Under the pieces are notes generated by a model. It saw only the letters and a program-made list of their open reading frames with translations, did no database searches and was not told where the DNA came from. Of a stretch of DNA of 36,928 nucleotides, positions 7,860 through 16,356 are shown piece after piece (position 1 is the first letter of the stretch; each line of letters starts with the position of its first letter). Position numbers and translations under genes: made by a program. Source of the DNA: Gloeocapsa sp. DLM2.Bin57 (lineage in GTDB: Bacteria; Cyanobacteriota; Cyanobacteriia; Cyanobacteriales; Gloeocapsaceae); contig RECR01000068.1 of NCBI GenBank assembly GCA_007693955.1, forward strand, positions 1 through 36,928, in the 5' to 3' direction.

Positions 7860-9068
7860 ATGAAATTAAGGTCTCAGGTTTATAAATTTCTCGATCCTAT
7901 TTACCAAAAATATTTGACCAATTTGACCATCAATCTTTTTAAATTCCTGAAAAAAGGTCCTAGTCGATTAGTTGATGCTTCTTCTCTACCCAAGTCTGAA
8001 GATTTTGCTATATCTTACCTTCCCGATACATATAAAATAGAACAACCCTTTCCAATCCCATTTTGTTTACCAGAAGAAATAGACCTAGAAAATAGATTAA
8101 AACAATATCAAAGATTTGCGGATATTGCCAAGACAACAGAACATAAAATAGCCATAGTTTCTCTGAAGAATGTGTTGATAGAATTTCCGAGTAATTTACA
8201 TATATGGCAAGGAAAAGTTATCCGCGATGTAACTACACATATCAGAGCATTCTTCTTACGGAATTTAGAAGATCTTTATCTTATGTTAAAACTCGAATCA
8301 ATATTAGGTAGTAAAAAAACAAAAATAGAACAAGAATGTATTTTTATCTTAGGAAGTTTCCCTGGAAATTACTGGCATTGGCTTGTACAAATATTACCAA
8401 AAATGCGAATTTTTGATCAAGATCCAACCTTAAAAGATTTACCAATACTGTTGCCTAAAGACTTACAACCATTTTGTAAAGAAACTTTAGAAATAGCTGG
8501 TTATCTAGATCGTGTAATTTTTTTAGAAAATGGTGTTTATCAAATTGACAAGTTACACGTATGCAATAGTTTGTTTACTAAGCATCCTGATATTACCTAC
8601 GCTGAAACAGTAGAATGGTTAAGAGAAAAATTACCTAAACAAGAAAATTTTACTGAGAAAAAAAGACGTATTTATATTAGTAGAAAAGATGCTAGATCTC
8701 GTCAGATAACTAATGAATCTGAGCTAGAACCTATTTTAGAAAAATATGGGTTTGAAATTATAGCTCTAACAGATTTTTCTGTTGAACAAAAAATTAAATT
8801 TTTTCAACAAGCAGAAATTATAATAGGAATTTTTGGTGCAGGAATGTCAAACTTAGTATTTGCTACACCTGGTTCTGTAGTTATAGAAATATTTCCAGAA
8901 AATATGATAAAACAAACATATTACGTAATTTCTGTGCTTTTAAATCTTAAATATGGTTTTTTAGTAGGAAATCAAGATGGAAATGGACTTTATGTAGAGC
9001 CTGAAAAAATGGAAAAAATAATTGAGGAAAGTTTATCACGGTTAAACACGGTTACAACTAGTACATAA
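7860..9068 (+). CDS. Family-61-like glycosyltransferase (DUF563)
   Basis: A 402-residue protein whose C-terminal half carries features of GT61/DUF563 glycosyltransferases: RIYISRKDA, then a Leu/Ile-rich segment, then IIGIFGAGMSNLVFATPGSVVIEIFP near residue 330. The central NYWHWLVQILPKM resembles the FxHWL block of the same family. It probably adds sugars to a cell-surface polysaccharide; donor and acceptor are unknown. ATG start 22 bases after mnmG. Codon use is noticeably more A/T-rich than in mnmG and lepB, which may reflect later acquisition. A 10-bp inverted repeat lies downstream (9121-9157). Confidence 0.8.
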   Translation: MKLRSQVYKFLDPIYQKYLTNLTINLFKFLKKGPSRLVDASSLPKSEDFAISYLPDTYKIEQPFPIPFCLPEEIDLENRLKQYQRFADIAKTTEHKIAIVSLKNVLIEFPSNLHIWQGKVIRDVTTHIRAFFLRNLEDLYLMLKLESILGSKKTKIEQECIFILGSFPGNYWHWLVQILPKMRIFDQDPTLKDLPILLPKDLQPFCKETLEIAGYLDRVIFLENGVYQIDKLHVCNSLFTKHPDITYAETVEWLREKLPKQENFTEKKRRIYISRKDARSRQITNESELEPILEKYGFEIIALTDFSVEQKIKFFQQAEIIIGIFGAGMSNLVFATPGSVVIEIFPENMIKQTYYVISVLLNLKYGFLVGNQDGNGLYVEPEKMEKIIEESLSRLNTVTTST

Positions 9069-9120
9069 ACTATAAATTCAAAGAAGCTTACACCTTGATT
9101 AAAAAATTTTACTTGCGTTT

Positions 9121-9157
9121 TGGGTATATTACTCAAAGAAATTACCAAATATACCCA
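9121..9157. repeat. Perfect 10-bp inverted repeat between the glycosyltransferase gene and lepB
   Basis: TGGGTATATT (9121-9130) is the exact complement of AATATACCCA (9148-9157) with a 17-base centre. It could be a weak transcript-end hairpin for the glycosyltransferase gene or a protein-binding site ahead of lepB. There is no T-run after it on either strand, so a normal intrinsic terminator is unlikely. Confidence 0.45.
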
Positions 9158-9209
9158 GCCGCTATTCTCTATTGCTACAATTAATCCAAAGGTATGATTT
9201 TTGCAAAAT

Positions 9210-9815
9210 ATGAGTACTGTTGATAACCAGAAAAAAAAACAAGAAGAACAAACAGAGAATTTTTGGGTAGAAATGTTTAAAACCCTGGCTTTAGCTGGGG
9301 TATTGGCTTTTGGGATTCGTACTTTTATCGCTGAAGCGCGGTATATTCCCTCTGGTTCGATGGAACCTACCTTACAAATAAACGATCATCTCATGATTGA
9401 AAAGGTAACCTATCTGTTTCATGAACCCGATAGAGGAGATATTGTCGTCTTTAGACCAACAGAAGCACTTAAGCAAGAAAGTTATCATCAAGCTTTTATA
9501 AAAAGGATTATTGGTTTACCAGGAGAAACAGTGGAGGTAAGAGACGGTCAAGTTTTGATCAATGGTCAAGTACTCCTAGAAGATTATATTAAAGAATTAC
9601 CCAAATATAATTATGGTCCAGAAATTGTCCCCGATGACCAGTATCTAGTCTTAGGGGATAATCGTAATAATAGTTATGATTCTCACGCTTGGGGTTTTGT
9701 ACCAAGGCAAAATCTAATTGGTAGAGCTTTTGTGCGTTTTTGGCCCCTCAATCGTGTTGGTACTATAGAGCATGATGTTGTTGATTTTAAGACAAATCCA
9801 GTTACTCAAGAGTAG
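9210..9815 (+). CDS. lepB: Signal peptidase I
   Basis: Membrane-bound serine protease that removes signal peptides from exported proteins. The start is taken as ATG at 9210 (201 residues) rather than the TTG at 9201. One membrane segment lies at about 24-42 ([16 protein letters not shown]). It is followed by the catalytic serine, Ser50, in [10 protein letters not shown], and the catalytic lysine, Lys98, in [11 protein letters not shown]. The late [14 protein letters not shown] block completes the family signature. The last 14 bases overlap the convergent aroB gene. Confidence 0.95.
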   Translation: MSTVDNQKKKQEEQTENFWVEMFKTLALAGVLAFGIRTFIAEARYIPSGSMEPTLQINDHLMIEKVTYLFHEPDRGDIVVFRPTEALKQESYHQAFIKRIIGLPGETVEVRDGQVLINGQVLLEDYIKELPKYNYGPEIVPDDQYLVLGDNRNNSYDSHAWGFVPRQNLIGRAFVRFWPLNRVGTIEHDVVDFKTNPVTQE

Positions 9816-10893
9816 TTAAAACATCTTTAATTAACTCTGTAGGGACGTTATCAGTCATAATCGCCTTGCCAATAGCGGTAGGAAGGATAAAACGTATTTT
9901 ACCATCTTTCACTTTTTTATCACTAGAAAGAGCAGTAATAATCGCGTTGATATCTAGAGATTGATTAACAGTAGTAGGTAAACCCGCTTTGACAATTAAC
10001 TGATTTTGGCGTTCATTTTCAGCTGAGGTCCACAAATTTAGTCTAGTAGCGATTTCTCCTGCCATAATCATACCAATTCCTACCGCTTCACCATGGCTAA
10101 GGGTATTATAACCTGTAAGACTTTCTAGAGCGTGTCCAATAGTATGACCATAGTTTAAAATAGCTCTCAACCCCCCTTCCTTCTCGTCTTGGGTAACCAC
10201 ATCTACCTTAGCTTGACAGGAACGAGTAATAATGGTTTCTAATAAGTCTGGTGTAAGTTCAGACATACTATTTAAAGTAGGAGTCGCTTCTAACTTAGAA
10301 AATAACTCCTTATCCCAAATTACACCATATTTAATCACTTCCGCCATTCCCGCGCGCCATTCCCGATTAGGAAGGGTTTTTAACACGCTAGGATCGATTA
10401 AAACTAATTTTGGTTGATAAAAAGCACCGATTAAATTTTTACCCAAGGGATGATTAACACCTGTTTTACCACCAATAGAAGCGTCAACCATAGCTAAGAG
10501 AGTAGTAGGAACTTGGATAAAATTAACCCCTCTGAGCCAGGTAGCAGCAGCAAAACCTGTCATATCCCCAATTACTCCCCCACCAAGAGCTAAAAAAGTC
10601 GAATTACGCTCTAAACGATGTTCTAAGGCTAAATCATAGATTTTACTGATAGAATCTAGGTGTTTATGACTTTCACCCGCGGGAATTAAATGAATAGTTA
10701 GGTTAAATCCTGCTTCTTCTAAACTAGTGACTACTATATCTCCCCAAAAGTCAAAAATCTCCCGATTAGAGATAACTAAAATCTTTTTACCTAGTTTGAG
10801 ATTGAGTAAGTAATTACCAACTTCGGTTAAAATTCCTGGGGCGATCGCTATTTCATAGGGGTTTTGTGGTAATTTAACAGAGATAGTTTGCAT
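9802..10893 (-). CDS. aroB: 3-dehydroquinate synthase
   Basis: NAD-dependent second enzyme of the shikimate pathway, converting DAHP to 3-dehydroquinate. The 363-residue protein carries [48 protein letters not shown] and the metal-binding [12 protein letters not shown] motif with GEAVGIGM. Length and order are normal. ATG at 10893. It is divergent from petL with a 23-base gap, and its 3' end overlaps lepB by 14 bases. Confidence 0.97.
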   Translation of the reverse strand: MQTISVKLPQNPYEIAIAPGILTEVGNYLLNLKLGKKILVISNREIFDFWGDIVVTSLEEAGFNLTIHLIPAGESHKHLDSISKIYDLALEHRLERNSTFLALGGGVIGDMTGFAAATWLRGVNFIQVPTTLLAMVDASIGGKTGVNHPLGKNLIGAFYQPKLVLIDPSVLKTLPNREWRAGMAEVIKYGVIWDKELFSKLEATPTLNSMSELTPDLLETIITRSCQAKVDVVTQDEKEGGLRAILNYGHTIGHALESLTGYNTLSHGEAVGIGMIMAGEIATRLNLWTSAENERQNQLIVKAGLPTTVNQSLDINAIITALSSDKKVKDGKIRFILPTAIGKAIMTDNVPTELIKDVLTTLE

Positions 10894-10916
10894 TTTGATT
10901 TACAGGAATAAAAATA

Positions 10917-11015
10917 ATGTTTTCTGCTAGTATTGCCTTTGTTGGTATATTTTTGGGATTCACCGTGCTCGCTTTAGGACTCTATTTCGGTTTACGTCTA
11001 GTCAAACTGATCTAG
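10917..11015 (+). CDS. petL: Probable cytochrome b6f complex subunit PetL
   Basis: A 32-residue frame: one hydrophobic helix from about residue 5 to 24, then a basic tail ending GLRLVKLI. This size, a single thylakoid-type helix and the C-terminal G-L-R/K-x-V/I-K-L-I pattern are what I know of cyanobacterial PetL. An AGGA ribosome binding site lies ahead of ATG 10917. The gene stands between aroB and the photosynthesis genes rubA-ycf48-psbEFLJ, and a hairpin at 11026-11054 follows. PetL stabilises the b6f dimer in thylakoids. Another small photosynthetic subunit is the main alternative. Confidence 0.65.
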   Translation: MFSASIAFVGIFLGFTVLALGLYFGLRLVKLI

Positions 11016-11025
11016 TATAGCAACC

Positions 11026-11054
11026 TTCCCAGCTTGAATCTTCATAGCTGGGAA
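11026..11054 (+). terminator. Strong hairpin after petL
   Basis: TTCCCAGCT (11026-11034) pairs perfectly with AGCTGGGAA (11046-11054), and the centre can add TGAA/TTCA pairs. It lies 10 bases after the petL stop. The following bases are CAAAAATAAA, so there is no U-run on the + strand. It may be a 3'-end stabilising or processing hairpin rather than a classical intrinsic terminator. Confidence 0.55.
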
Positions 11055-11131
11055 CAAAAATAAATGAGAATTTGCTTAATTATATGTCATAATTTGTTAC
11101 AGAAGCCTTAAGATTTGCTTAAAGATTAATC

Positions 11132-11479
11132 ATGAGCGAGCGACCAGAAGAAAAAACTATAGCAGAAACTGCCCCAGCTAATTACGAATGTCGTAGCTGT
11201 GGTTATGTATATGAACCTGCTAAAGGAGACGGAAAAAGCAATACACCTCCAGGGACTCTCTTTGCAGATTTACCGAGTACGTGGCGTTGTCCCGTTTGTG
11301 GCGTGGGTAAAGCCCAATTCGCCAACATAGGTGCTAGTAACGCTCCTTCAGGATTTGAAGAAAACCTCAAATATGGTTTAGGAGTTAATACTCTGACACC
11401 CGCACAAAAAAACTTGTTAATTTTCGGTGGTTTAGCCCTAGGGTTTCTCTTCTTTATCAGTCTCTATGGGCTTAAATAA
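11132..11479 (+). CDS. rubA: Rubredoxin-like photosystem assembly protein RubA
   Basis: Membrane-anchored rubredoxin needed for photosystem biogenesis in cyanobacteria and chloroplasts. In this 115-residue protein the iron-binding cysteines are Cys20 and Cys23 (YECRSCGYVYEP) and Cys53 and Cys56 (WRCPVCGVG). A single C-terminal membrane helix lies at about residues 93-112 (LLIFGGLALGFLFFISLY), anchoring the domain to the thylakoid. It precedes ycf48 and psbEFLJ, the usual cyanobacterial order, with a 21-base gap to ycf48; the whole block is probably one transcription unit. Confidence 0.92.
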   Translation: MSERPEEKTIAETAPANYECRSCGYVYEPAKGDGKSNTPPGTLFADLPSTWRCPVCGVGKAQFANIGASNAPSGFEENLKYGLGVNTLTPAQKNLLIFGGLALGFLFFISLYGLK

Positions 11480-11500
11480 GTTTATATTTAGAGAGCATTA

Positions 11501-12490
11501 ATGAAAAAACTGCAACAAATTGTTATAATTTTACTATTTGCTATCCTTTGTGTAGGTTGTAGTTCTCTACCATCTACTAGTAATAATCCGTGGAAACTAG
11601 TTGAGTTACCCACAGAAGCAACTTTCTCTGATATAGCTTTTACAGATGACCCAAATCACGGCTGGTTAGTAGGTACAAGAGCAACTCTGTTTGAAACTAA
11701 AGACGGAGGAGATACCTGGACACCAGTTAACATCGATTTTGGGGAAGAAAAAATTGGCTTTACAGGAATTAGCTTCTCAGGACAAGAAGGATGGATTACA
11801 GGAGAACCATCTCTCTTATTGCGTACTACAGATGGTGGAGAAAATTGGACAAGAATCGCCCTCAGTTCTAAACTACCAGGCGCACCCTATGATATCCTAG
11901 CTCTAGGACCAAATTCGGCGGAGATGGTAACTAAATTAGGAGCTATCTATAAAACCGTAGATGGAGGTAAAAACTGGAAAGCTTTAGTAGAGGGTTCAGT
12001 AGGAGTAGCTAGAATCATAAATCGCGCTCCTAGCGGGGAATATGTAGCTGTTTCAGCCCGTGGTAACTTCTATTCTACCTGGTCTCCTGGTGATACAGAA
12101 TGGACTCCCCATAATCGAACCTCCTCCAGGAGATTACAGAATATGGGTTTTGGGGAAGACGGAAGACTCTGGCTATTAGCAAGAGGTGGTCAAATTCAGT
12201 TTAGCGAACCTAAAGAATGGGAAAACTGGGGAGAAGTACAATACCCTGAATTCTCCACAAGTTGGGGATTGCTAGATATGGGTTATCGAACACCAGAAGA
12301 ACTATGGGCTGCAGGCGGTAGCGGTAATCTACTAGTTAGTACAGACGACGGCGAAACCTGGGCAAAAGATAGAGCAGTAGAAGAAATACCCTCTAATTTC
12401 TACAAGGTCGTATTTATTTCCCCTGACCAGGGATTTGTTCTCGGTCAAAATGGTATATTGCTAAAATATCAACCAGAGACAGCAGCTTAA
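11501..12490 (+). CDS. ycf48: Photosystem II assembly factor Ycf48 (HCF136)
   Basis: Luminal beta-propeller protein that binds newly made D1 during photosystem II reaction-centre assembly. The 329-residue sequence begins with a lipoprotein-like signal peptide ending in VGC at Cys20. It then shows repeated propeller blades with the hallmark D-G-G-x-T/N-W (KDGGDTW, TDGGENW, VDGGKNW, DDGETW). It sits between rubA and psbE, consistent with a role in building the cytochrome b559/D1/D2 core. Full length. Confidence 0.95.
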   Translation: MKKLQQIVIILLFAILCVGCSSLPSTSNNPWKLVELPTEATFSDIAFTDDPNHGWLVGTRATLFETKDGGDTWTPVNIDFGEEKIGFTGISFSGQEGWITGEPSLLLRTTDGGENWTRIALSSKLPGAPYDILALGPNSAEMVTKLGAIYKTVDGGKNWKALVEGSVGVARIINRAPSGEYVAVSARGNFYSTWSPGDTEWTPHNRTSSRRLQNMGFGEDGRLWLLARGGQIQFSEPKEWENWGEVQYPEFSTSWGLLDMGYRTPEELWAAGGSGNLLVSTDDGETWAKDRAVEEIPSNFYKVVFISPDQGFVLGQNGILLKYQPETAA

Positions 12491-12533
12491 ACATCTTTTG
12501 GGAAAATCATCAATTCAATAGGAGTAATAAAAA

Positions 12534-12779
12534 ATGTCAGGTACTACTGGAGAGCGTCCCTTTTCTGATATCGTAACTAGTGTTCGTTACTGGGTGATCC
12601 ATAGCATCACTATCCCTATGTTATTTATAGCAGGTTGGCTATTCGTGAGCACAGGGTTAGCTTATGAAGCTTTTGGGACACCTCGTCCTAATGAATACTT
12701 CACAGAGACAAGAGAAGAAATACCTATCGTCTCAGATCGTTACGAAGCTATCAAACAAATCGAAGAATTTAATCGTTAG
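12534..12779 (+). CDS. psbE: Cytochrome b559 alpha subunit
   Basis: An 81-residue photosystem II subunit. It has one membrane helix and the haem-ligand His23 in [11 protein letters not shown], the conserved GERPFSDI start, and the soluble [10 protein letters not shown] tail. It pairs with PsbF to bind haem between the two subunits. ATG follows an AATAGGAG ribosome binding site 43 bases after ycf48. First gene of psbEFLJ. Confidence 0.98.
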   Translation: MSGTTGERPFSDIVTSVRYWVIHSITIPMLFIAGWLFVSTGLAYEAFGTPRPNEYFTETREEIPIVSDRYEAIKQIEEFNR

Positions 12780-12800
12780 ATCAATTAAAAGGTGAATAAT

Positions 12801-12935
12801 ATGGCAACAAATAGCCCTAATCAACCAGTTTCCTACCCTATCTTTACAGTAAGATGGCTAGCAGTTCATACTCTAGCTGTACCTAGCGTTTTCTTCTTAG
12901 GCGCGATCGCCGCAATGCAGTTTATCCAAAGGTAA
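12801..12935 (+). CDS. psbF: Cytochrome b559 beta subunit
   Basis: A 44-residue frame: [20 protein letters not shown] with the haem ligand His23, then a single membrane helix ending AMQFIQR. It is the partner of PsbE in cytochrome b559. ATG at 12801 follows AAAAGGTG, 21 bases after psbE. A HIP1 octamer (12903-12910) lies inside the coding sequence. Confidence 0.98.
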   Translation: MATNSPNQPVSYPIFTVRWLAVHTLAVPSVFFLGAIAAMQFIQR

Positions 12936-12939
12936 AAAA

Positions 12940-13059
12940 ATGGAAAGAAACACTAACCCCAATAGACAACCAGTAGAATTAAACCGCACTTCCCTTTATT
13001 TAGGTTTGCTCTTAGTCGCGGTTCTTGGTATTCTCTTTTCTAGCTATTTCTTCAATTAA
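12940..13059 (+). CDS. psbL: Photosystem II protein L
   Basis: A 39-residue single-helix subunit at the photosystem II dimer interface. It has an N-terminal polar segment with the conserved [15 protein letters not shown], then a helix ending SSYFFN. It starts four bases after the psbF stop, so translation is probably coupled. Confidence 0.97.
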   Translation: MERNTNPNRQPVELNRTSLYLGLLLVAVLGILFSSYFFN

Positions 13060-13078
13060 TTTCTAGGAGGTCATCAAT

Positions 13079-13198
13079 ATGTCAGGAGAAGCTCGTATCC
13101 CCCTCTGGGTAGTAGCAACCATCGCAGGTTTAGGTGTAATTGCTGTAGTTGGTCTGTTTTTCTATGGCGCTTACGCGGGAGTTGGTTCAGGTCAATAA
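13079..13198 (+). CDS. psbJ: Photosystem II protein J
   Basis: A 39-residue frame: [19 protein letters not shown], a single helix, then the conserved [11 protein letters not shown] end. PsbJ influences plastoquinone exchange and photosystem II assembly. A strong TAGGAGG ribosome binding site (13063-13069) precedes the ATG. Last gene of psbEFLJ; a terminator follows at 13227. Confidence 0.97.
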   Translation: MSGEARIPLWVVATIAGLGVIAVVGLFFYGAYAGVGSGQ

Positions 13199-13226
13199 AT
13201 CAAGTTATCATCTTGGTTAAAATTCA

Positions 13227-13256
13227 AAAACCGTCAATATTAGCGTTGGCGGTTTT
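13227..13256 (+). terminator. Hairpin terminator after psbEFLJ
   Basis: AAAACCGTCAA (13227-13237) pairs with TTGGCGGTTTT (13246-13256), 11 pairs including one G-U, with an 8-base loop. The arms end in a T-run, so the stem works as an intrinsic terminator for the photosystem operon about 30 bases after psbJ. Confidence 0.8.
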
Positions 13257-13288
13257 ATCATTATATATAGTGCACAAAATTAAACAAC

Positions 13289-13678
13289 ATGACTAAGACA
13301 GAAATTAAATACGGCGAAAGAGCGATCGCAGAAGGTGAGTTAATTACCTTTCCTAACCCTAGAATAGGTCGTGATTATCAAATTCAAATTACCCTACCAG
13401 AATTTACCTGTAAATGTCCTTTCTCAGGTTACCCAGATTTTGCTACTATCTATCTAACTTATACTCCTGATCAGTTGATCGTAGAATTAAAAGCCCTGAA
13501 ACTATATATCAATAGCTATCGCGATCGCTATATCTCCCATGAAGAAGTAGTCAATCAAATTCTTGATGACTTTGTCGCAGCTTGTGCTCCTCTTAAAGCA
13601 ACCTTTAAAGGTGATTTTAGCCCCAGAGGTAATGTTCACACGGTGATAGAAGTTACTCATCACAAAAATCAGTCATAA
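13289..13678 (+). CDS. queF: NADPH-dependent 7-cyano-7-deazaguanine reductase
   Basis: Reduces the nitrile preQ0 to the amine preQ1 in queuosine synthesis. The 129-residue protein is the short (type I) form: FTCKCPFSGYPDFATIYL holds the nucleophilic Cys (Cys43, by alignment to known QueF) and Asp50. It is followed by ELKALKLYINSYRD and a His-Glu pair in ISHEEVVNQI. ATG at 13289. I see no preQ1 riboswitch-like sequence in the short leader, which is taken up by the psbJ terminator. pxcA follows 29 bases downstream. Confidence 0.95.
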   Translation: MTKTEIKYGERAIAEGELITFPNPRIGRDYQIQITLPEFTCKCPFSGYPDFATIYLTYTPDQLIVELKALKLYINSYRDRYISHEEVVNQILDDFVAACAPLKATFKGDFSPRGNVHTVIEVTHHKNQS

Positions 13679-13707
13679 TAAAGCTAGATTTTTTCCCTAG
13701 TTAGAGC

Positions 13708-14940
13708 ATGCTAGTTTCTATCTTTAAACCGTTACACAAATTATCTAAAAAAGCTAACTCACGAGCTTTAGATAAAGCTTTAGAAGCAGCAAAAAACATC
13801 AAAAAAATCGAAAATGAACACTTTCAAGGTCAAGCGATCGCCTTTGATCCTGATAAGGGGAAAACCGTCTCTGACTACTTTCAAACGCAACTAGATCAAC
13901 AACTGTTAAAAGTTCGTTATCATCTAAGTAGTTTTCGCGTCAGTGGTTTCTTATTTAACCGTGAACAGTACTCCCGAGAACAACAAGCAGAAATCTTAAA
14001 CAAGTTAGAATTTATTGAGGGAGTCTTAAAAAGATACCGCGATCGCCCCAATAGTGCTAATCTAATCGATACTAGGGTAGTTACTGACTCTGTTAATCCT
14101 TCGGAAGATACCAATACAATTAGTAAAAACCTCGTGATTGGTTTACCCAAATTCCGCGGTAAAAATGGTGAACATAACTCCTTAGTAGATGCTGTGTCTC
14201 AAATTCGTCGGGAATTATCCCCCCAATACGAAGATGAAGTAATCGAAAGTGTTCGAGCACAAAAACGAGAGAAAGAAATCGCTATTCGTTGGCTCTTAAT
14301 TTTACTTTTGATTCCTTTATTTTTTCAAATAGTTACTCGTAACTTAGTTTTTGAACCTCTTTTTGATTATTATCGTGACAGATTTCCAGATCGAGTCCAA
14401 ATTTCAGAAGAAGTCTCAGAAAGATTTTTAACAGAATATAATCACCAAAAAGATAACCTAGAAATTGCTACGTTACTAGGGCTAATTGAGGAAGAAAGGA
14501 AACAAGAAAAACTCCAAGAAATGGCTCAAGAAATTTATCAAGAAGCAGGTTATCGCAGTTTAGACGCTTATAAAAATATAGCTGCTGATGGTGTATCTTT
14601 AGCAATTTTTATCTTTCTAGCGATTATCGGAAGGAAACAATTAATTTATATCAGAATGTTTATAGATCGTATCTTTCGCAGTCTCAATGATATTGCTAAA
14701 GTATATCTATTTATTCTACTTACTGATTTATTTGTTGGTTTCCACTCCGCTGAAGGTTGGGAAGTAATTTTACAAGGAATAGCTCACCATTTTGGGTTGC
14801 CAGAAAATGATAAACTAGTCTATATTTTTATTGCTACTGTACCTGTTATACTTGATTCAACCTTCAAACTTTGGATTTTTGTTTATTTAACTCGTTCTTC
14901 TCCTACCTCAGTAGCAATTTATGAAAAAATGAATCAGTAG
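13708..14940 (+). CDS. pxcA: Proton extrusion protein PxcA (CemA/CotA family)
   Basis: Envelope protein involved in light-dependent proton extrusion, related to the chloroplast CemA protein. The 410-residue sequence has a soluble N-terminal half with a KEKEIAIRWLL junction near residue 188. About four membrane segments follow: residues 190-212, roughly 295-312, about 330-350, and the C-terminal KLVYIFIATVPVILDSTFK region. The order and the last segment are typical of PxcA. Downstream of queF and possibly co-transcribed. The last 38 bases overlap the convergent small membrane gene. Confidence 0.92.
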   Translation: MLVSIFKPLHKLSKKANSRALDKALEAAKNIKKIENEHFQGQAIAFDPDKGKTVSDYFQTQLDQQLLKVRYHLSSFRVSGFLFNREQYSREQQAEILNKLEFIEGVLKRYRDRPNSANLIDTRVVTDSVNPSEDTNTISKNLVIGLPKFRGKNGEHNSLVDAVSQIRRELSPQYEDEVIESVRAQKREKEIAIRWLLILLLIPLFFQIVTRNLVFEPLFDYYRDRFPDRVQISEEVSERFLTEYNHQKDNLEIATLLGLIEEERKQEKLQEMAQEIYQEAGYRSLDAYKNIAADGVSLAIFIFLAIIGRKQLIYIRMFIDRIFRSLNDIAKVYLFILLTDLFVGFHSAEGWEVILQGIAHHFGLPENDKLVYIFIATVPVILDSTFKLWIFVYLTRSSPTSVAIYEKMNQ

Positions 14941-15238
14941 GATTAAATATCGTGACCATACCTAGATTAATTGCTAAGCATAAACAAGCTAAAGTAATTA
15001 AAACATAGGTTGGACCAAGTACTACTCCTACAGCAAACCAGCTAAAGACATGAAGTAGCATTACTAAAGATAGTAAAATTCCTAAACTAGCTGTAAATAT
15101 TGATTTACTTTCACTTTTGCCCATAATAACTAAGATAATTGTAGCTAAAGTTACAAGTAAAATACTGGGAACAAGAAAAGAGCAAATACCTACACAATGA
15201 TGACGGGATAATTGCCAAAGCAAATTAGTTTCAAACAT
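14903..15238 (-). CDS. Small hypothetical membrane protein
   Basis: A 111-residue protein with three hydrophobic segments (residues about 16-39, 46-70 and 76-100) and a short polar N-terminus, NLLWQLSRHH. I recognise no family motif. Its end overlaps pxcA by 38 bases in the opposite direction. The ATG lacks a clear ribosome binding site. The reading frame is long for a membrane-spanning random frame, so I think it is real, but function is unknown. Confidence 0.55.
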   Translation of the reverse strand: MFETNLLWQLSRHHCVGICSFLVPSILLVTLATIILVIMGKSESKSIFTASLGILLSLVMLLHVFSWFAVGVVLGPTYVLITLACLCLAINLGMVTIFNPTDSFFHKLLLR

Positions 15239-15392
15239 TAAAAATAACCTATTTTCTTTCTTTATAACGTCTTTTTTAAGTATTTCCTCCTTGAGTTTAA
15301 AAAAATTAACCTAATTATAGGGGAGGAAAGGAGTTATCCCGAATTAAGACTCAATTATTCCCTATTGCCCTTACCCTCCACCCATAGCAAAA

Positions 15393-15409
15393 TATTATTG
15401 AGAATAATA
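15393..15409 (-). terminator. Possible AU-rich terminator hairpin after the 2Fe-2S gene
   Basis: TATTATT (15393-15399) pairs with AATAATA (15403-15409) around GAG. Read on the minus strand it is followed by TTTTG. It lies about 56 bases past the stop of the minus-strand gene at 15466. The stem is weak because it is all A-T. Confidence 0.3.
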
Positions 15410-15465
15410 CTATCTTATTGACAAGCAATAGTTAAGGTTTGCTGACATTCTCTCATTCGGAGCCC

Positions 15466-16029
15466 CTATTCCCTTGCGCCTAGTGCTATATGTTGTGCGA
15501 GTATCTCGGAGACTTCCTCACAGCTGACACAACTATAACGAGCGCGATCTGGCATAAATACTAAGTTAGGAGGTTGTTTACATTTCTTTAAACAGCCCGT
15601 AGTTTTAATCAACACTTGATCCTCTAACCCATATTTAGATAGAGTTTCCGTTAATTCTCTATAAATAGCCGCCCCTCCACGTTTCCAACAAGTGGATTTT
15701 TGACAAATCAGAATAGAGGCTTTTTGAGCTTTCTTACAGGGAGTAGGGTTATTAGCTAAGTTATCAGGACTGATTATCTTTATTTCCTCAGCGTTAAGGG
15801 TCATTTTGCGGGTTTTATGACAGATATCGATTTCCCCTGTCACTTTTAACTCGATACCTTCTGGATTGAGATGCTCAAATTGTGGACGGTGTTCTTTTTT
15901 GACTTTAATCCAATATTCTATATTTTCTACTTGGAGACGTAGGTATTTAAGTTTATAGCCATCCTTAAAGATAAACCCTTTTAATTGACCAACTAGGCTG
16001 AATTGTTGACTTATTGCTTTATTTTTCAT
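15466..16029 (-). CDS. (2Fe-2S) ferredoxin-like protein (thioredoxin-fold type)
   Basis: A 187-residue protein. The N-terminal part (about 1-90) looks like an OB-fold-type domain (VGQLKGFIFKDGYKLKYLRLQ). The C-terminal part carries a thioredoxin-like 2Fe-2S pattern: CQKSTCWKRGG, then TTGCLKKCKQPPNLVFMPD; the four cysteines could bind a cluster. The extra CVSC near the end is unusual. It lies nine bases behind the Asr1405-like gene on the same strand and is divergent from the Dps ferritin. This suggests a role in iron or redox homeostasis, but the exact function is not known. Confidence 0.8.
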   Translation of the reverse strand: MKNKAISQQFSLVGQLKGFIFKDGYKLKYLRLQVENIEYWIKVKKEHRPQFEHLNPEGIELKVTGEIDICHKTRKMTLNAEEIKIISPDNLANNPTPCKKAQKASILICQKSTCWKRGGAAIYRELTETLSKYGLEDQVLIKTTGCLKKCKQPPNLVFMPDRARYSCVSCEEVSEILAQHIALGARE

Positions 16030-16038
16030 AATTTCTCT

Positions 16039-16251
16039 CTAGTTTAAGTAAGTAACTTCTTGATTAGTCCAGCAATTCTCTAACCAGGTGATTAGTTTTG
16101 CACGAGAAATGGTTTCTTGTCTGACTACGTGCCAAACTTGAATAGCAGCCGAGGGAGTAGTGATCTCAATTTGCAAGGGTTGGTGAAGATTACAGCTACA
16201 GGATACACCTAAATCTTGTAAACGGTAATAAATAGACCAGCGATCGCTCAT
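16039..16251 (-). CDS. Asr1405/Asl0597 family protein
   Basis: Small cyanobacterial protein (70 residues from the chosen start) of the family named after Anabaena Asr1405/Asl0597, of unknown function. The family signature is visible: SDRWSIYYRLQDLGVSCSCNLHQPLQIEI, then AAIQVWHVVRQ and a W-L-E-x-C-W end. I prefer the ATG at 16251 because family members start at this point; the frame could also start at ATG 16302 (87 residues). It is transcribed with the 2Fe-2S gene. Confidence 0.75.
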   Translation of the reverse strand: MSDRWSIYYRLQDLGVSCSCNLHQPLQIEITTPSAAIQVWHVVRQETISRAKLITWLENCWTNQEVTYLN

Positions 16252-16356
16252 AGCTACTGAGACAGTTTGATAGTAGTTAGTAGAGGGTGAGTAACTTTGC
16301 ATATTCTTTAATTTACTGGGAAATATTTTTAATTATTTTTTTCACTATAGCATTAG

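Noticed and set aside
13199-13288. preQ1 riboswitch ahead of queF
   Set aside because: The leader is short, mostly occupied by the psbJ terminator, and I see no pseudoknot-like pattern.
15393-15430. Possible Fur box with AATAATACTATCTTATTG
   Set aside because: It lies downstream of the minus-strand gene rather than in a promoter, and the palindrome has the opposite arrangement to a Fur site.
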